Positions 61,824-64,000 of a stretch of DNA of 64,000 bases are shown piece by piece. Position numbers and translations under genes: made by a program. The notes beneath the pieces were generated by a model, which did no database searches, was not told the origin of the DNA, and saw only the letters and a program-made list of their open reading frames with translations. Numbering within the stretch: position 1 is the first letter of the stretch; each line of letters opens with the position of its first letter. Origin of the DNA: Pseudomonas brassicacearum subsp. brassicacearum (GTDB lineage Bacteria; Pseudomonadota; Gammaproteobacteria; Pseudomonadales; Pseudomonadaceae); contig NZ_VZPJ01000021.1 of assembly GCF_008801605.1 (NCBI RefSeq), positions 16,666-80,665 of the forward strand. Direction: 5' to 3'.

Positions 61824-62708
61824 TCAGCGCCAGCGCAGATTGCGCCCCAGCTCATCGAACAAGGTCACCACCGAGCGCAAGGCCCGGCAGTCGGGGCGGG
61901 TCAGGAGCCACAGAGCTGTGTCATACCCCTCCAGCGGTTCGCCAAGGGGTATCAGGCCCTGGTGTTCATCGATCAGAAAGTCCGGCAGCGCCGCCACACC
62001 CAAGCCGGTTCGCACCAGTTCGGTGACCGAGAGCATGCTGTTGCAGCGATAGGCGGGCACCACGCCGGGTAGATGCTGACGGCGCCAGGCCACGGTGGGG
62101 TGATCCGGGAGAAAATCGTCCGGCGCGATCCAAGTCATGGAAGCCAGGTCATCCGTATTCGCCGAGCGCAGGTAGGTGGCGCTGGCGCATACCCGGTAAG
62201 CCACATTGCCCAGATTTCGACCGACCAGGTGTTCCGGCGGCGTACGGGTCAGGCGTAACGCAATATCGGCATCGCGGCGGCTCAGGTTGGCGAAGTCGTT
62301 CGAGGTGCTCAGCTCAAGGGTCAACGCCGGATAAGCGGGCATGAAGCGCGCCAGCGCAGGTAGCAGCAACGCTTGCAGGACCGAGTCGCTGCACGTCAGG
62401 CGTACCGTCCCGCTGATGACCTCGCCGCCCAGCTCCACCCCCACCCGCGCCGCCTCCAAGGCCTGTTCGGCGCGCTCGGCTTGTTCGGCCAGTGCCTGGG
62501 CCAGGCCCGTGGGCAAGTACCCGGCACGGCTTTTTTCGAACAAGGGCTGGCCCAGGGCCGCCTCCAGCCGACGTACCGAACGAAACACCGTGGACACGTC
62601 CACCTGCAGCAGCCGCGCGGCCCGGGCCAGTGTGCCGCCACGGACCAGTGCGAGGATCAGGGACAGGTCGGGATAGTCCAGACGATAGTGCGCTGCTGCA
62701 TTGATCAC
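61824..62708 (-). CDS. LysR-family transcriptional regulator
   Basis: The HTH domain (YPDLSLILALVRGGTLARAARLLQVDVSTVFRSVRRLEAALGQPLFEK) is followed by an effector domain (VISGTVRLTCSDSVLQALLLPAL). The start is uncertain. A GTG at 62708 gives 294 residues and leaves the repeats at 62716-62745 outside the gene. An ATG at 62771 would nearly touch the divergent gene and give a 21-residue extension. No strong SD supports either. It probably controls the divergent pair that follows. Confidence 0.8.
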   Translation of the reverse strand: MINAAAHYRLDYPDLSLILALVRGGTLARAARLLQVDVSTVFRSVRRLEAALGQPLFEKSRAGYLPTGLAQALAEQAERAEQALEAARVGVELGGEVISGTVRLTCSDSVLQALLLPALARFMPAYPALTLELSTSNDFANLSRRDADIALRLTRTPPEHLVGRNLGNVAYRVCASATYLRSANTDDLASMTWIAPDDFLPDHPTVAWRRQHLPGVVPAYRCNSMLSVTELVRTGLGVAALPDFLIDEHQGLIPLGEPLEGYDTALWLLTRPDCRALRSVVTLFDELGRNLRWR

Positions 62709-62715
62709 TTGGATA

Positions 62716-62745
62716 AACGCCAATATTGATTGCGTGAACGCCAAT
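62716..62745. promoter_or_regulatory. Direct repeat operator between LysR gene and amidotransferase-like gene
   Basis: AACGCCAAT occurs at 62716-62724 and again at 62737-62745, 21 bp apart (two helical turns), in the divergent gap. This is a plausible LysR binding region. Confidence 0.55.
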
Positions 62746-62785
62746 TTATAGTGGCGACCAGGAATCAACAAGCGGCGAGTCTCTC

Positions 62786-63496
62786 ATGGAAAAACAGCGT
62801 CCTTTACACATCGCCCTGGTCGGCGACCACGACCCACATATCACCGCTCACCGGGCGATCCCCATCGCACTTGAGCTGACCGGCGGGAAAACCGGCCATG
62901 ACATCCGCATCCAATGGCTGGCAACGCCGCTCATCACCGACAACGCAGTGCTGGAGGATTTCGACGGTATCTGGTGCGTGCCGGGCAGCCCCTACCAAAA
63001 CGAAGCCGGCGCCTTGCAGGCGATTCGTTTTGCCCGCGAACAGCGTCGCCCTTTCCTGGGCACCTGCGGTGGTTTTCAACATGCTGTGCTGGAATTCGCC
63101 CGTAACGTGATGGGTTGGGCCGACGCCGCCCATGGCGAAACCGATCCCGAGGCTGAACGGGCGCTGTTGACGCCGTTGAGCTGCGCGCTGGTCGAAACCA
63201 TCGACAGCCTGCAACTCGAGGCGGACTCGTTGATTGCCAAGGCCTATGGCCGCCTGATGGTATTCGAGGGCTACCATTGTCGCTTCGGGGTCAACCCGGA
63301 CTTTGAAGAGGATTTGCTCAAGCAGCGCCTGCACCCCGTGGCCCGGGACTCGGCCGGAGGCCTGCGAGCGGTGGAGCTGCGGGATCATCCGTTCTATGTC
63401 GCCACGCTGTTCCAGCCAGAACGTGCCGCATTGGAAGGGTGCGTGCCGCCGCTGGTCAGCGCGTTTGTCGAAGCCTGCGCCAGGACAACGCCATGA
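62786..63496 (+). CDS. Glutamine amidotransferase-like protein (CTP synthase C-terminal related)
   Basis: This 236-residue class I amidotransferase-fold protein is related to the C-terminal domain of CTP synthase. PLHIALVGDHDPHITAHRAIPIALEL opens the fold. GIWCVPGSPYQNEAGALQAIRFAREQ and FLGTCGGFQHAVLEFARNV contain the nucleophile Cys. Near the C-terminus, the place where HPE is expected reads ATLFQPERAA, so the catalytic His is Gln. Activity as a glutaminase is therefore doubtful. The next gene overlaps it by 4 bp. Confidence 0.85.
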   Translation: MEKQRPLHIALVGDHDPHITAHRAIPIALELTGGKTGHDIRIQWLATPLITDNAVLEDFDGIWCVPGSPYQNEAGALQAIRFAREQRRPFLGTCGGFQHAVLEFARNVMGWADAAHGETDPEAERALLTPLSCALVETIDSLQLEADSLIAKAYGRLMVFEGYHCRFGVNPDFEEDLLKQRLHPVARDSAGGLRAVELRDHPFYVATLFQPERAALEGCVPPLVSAFVEACARTTP

Positions 63497-63807
63497 GCGC
63501 CCACTACTACGCGGTGATTTTCACCTCCCTGCGCACCGAGGGGGACCAAGGCTACGCCGAAGCCGCCGAGCGTATGCTGGCCTTGGTTCAAGAGCAGCCG
63601 GGGTTTCTCGGTGTCGAATCGGCGCGTGGCGAAGATGGTCTGGGGATTACCGTGTCCTATTGGAGCGATGAAGCGGCGATCCTGGCCTGGAAGCAGCATC
63701 CCGAACACAGCGCGATCCGTGAGCGCGGCCGCTCCACCTGGTATACCCATTGCCATACGAGGGTGTGCAAGGTCGAACGCGACTATGCCTTCCAACACCA
63801 AACCTGA
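63493..63807 (+). CDS. Antibiotic biosynthesis monooxygenase-domain protein
   Basis: This small ABM-fold protein of 104 residues has YYAVIFTSLRTEGDQGYAEAAERMLALVQEQPGFLGVESARGEDGLGITVSYWSDEAAILAWKQHPEH, the typical dimeric ferredoxin-like alpha+beta pattern. The substrate is unknown; such proteins oxidise quinones or bind haem or other small molecules. The ATG overlaps the stop of the preceding gene (ATGA), suggesting joint function. Confidence 0.85.
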   Translation: MSAHYYAVIFTSLRTEGDQGYAEAAERMLALVQEQPGFLGVESARGEDGLGITVSYWSDEAAILAWKQHPEHSAIRERGRSTWYTHCHTRVCKVERDYAFQHQT

Positions 63808-63844
63808 TGCCAGGATACAAAACCTGATGTAGAAGCAGGATGTT

Positions 63845-64000
63845 CACAGATCCTGCCTTCAGCACAAATCCTCTGTGGGAGCTGAGCTTGCTCGCGATGG
63901 CGGTGGGACAGCTTGCAGCGATGTTGAATGTGCCACCCCATCGCGGGCAAGCCTTGCTCCCACATTGAATCTCGAAGGAGGGGCACAGATCCTGCCTTCA
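63845..64000. repeat. REP pair within a direct repeat at the right edge
   Basis: An inverted REP pair spans 63874-63964. CACAGATCCTGCCTTCA occurs on both sides, at 63845-63861 and 63984-64000, 139 bp apart. The second copy runs to the window end, so the repeat may be longer. Confidence 0.75.

Overview
The window reads as chromosomal DNA of a Pseudomonas fluorescens-group bacterium. The evidence is the aot-argR-aru/ast arginine locus, the alaS-lysC-rsmA-tRNA block, amrZ, an FMN-riboswitch-controlled ribH2, DUF2790 genes, and many dispersed REP/REPIN palindromes (GTGGGAGCGAGCTTGCTCGCGAT type). No rRNA, CRISPR array or phage module was seen.

Layout. 1-2300 is the end of a flagellar cluster (flgA 3' end, flgM with its own sigma-28 promoter, flgN, ycgR). 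2360-7666 holds, all on the minus strand, a response regulator-TPR/histidine kinase pair, a glutamine synthetase-like ligase and an MFS transporter. 8190-22284 is an accessory locus for contact-dependent growth inhibition: cdiB, a cdiC-type acyltransferase, a 3100-residue cdiA and its immunity gene. Behind it lies a low-GC tail of displaced toxin 3' ends, each followed by an immunity gene. It ends against tRNA-Arg(CCT). 23224-30000 carries amrZ, an AraC/LysE pair, mgtE, a small exported protein, two identical tRNA-Arg(ACG), tRNA-Ser(GCT), rsmA and lysC. 30058-34863 carries alaS, ltaE and the riboswitch with ribH2.

34986-47491 is a complete arginine uptake and degradation unit on the minus strand: binding protein, two permeases and ATPase (aotJQMP), the regulator ArgR, then aruC, aruF, aruG, astD, astB and astE. 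Together these import arginine and convert it by the succinyltransferase route to glutamate and succinate. Candidate ArgR sites (TGTCGC-N8-AA) precede aruC and aotJ. 48189-52810 has acs, two small exported proteins and nrdB.

53147-64000 is a mixed region of transporters, divergent regulator/target pairs and hypothetical genes. It includes a TetR/metallo-hydrolase pair sharing a perfect 15-bp-arm operator, a gene split by a frameshift, and a glutamine-amidotransferase-like protein lacking the usual His.

The most notable system is the CDI locus. Its C-terminal toxin has the HxxD signature of the Ntox15 (Tde-like) DNase family, its immunity protein looks like the GAD-like/DUF1851 (Tdi-type) family, and the downstream orphan modules are punctuated by a recurrent GGGGAC-ATTTATTT motif that may mark recombination points.
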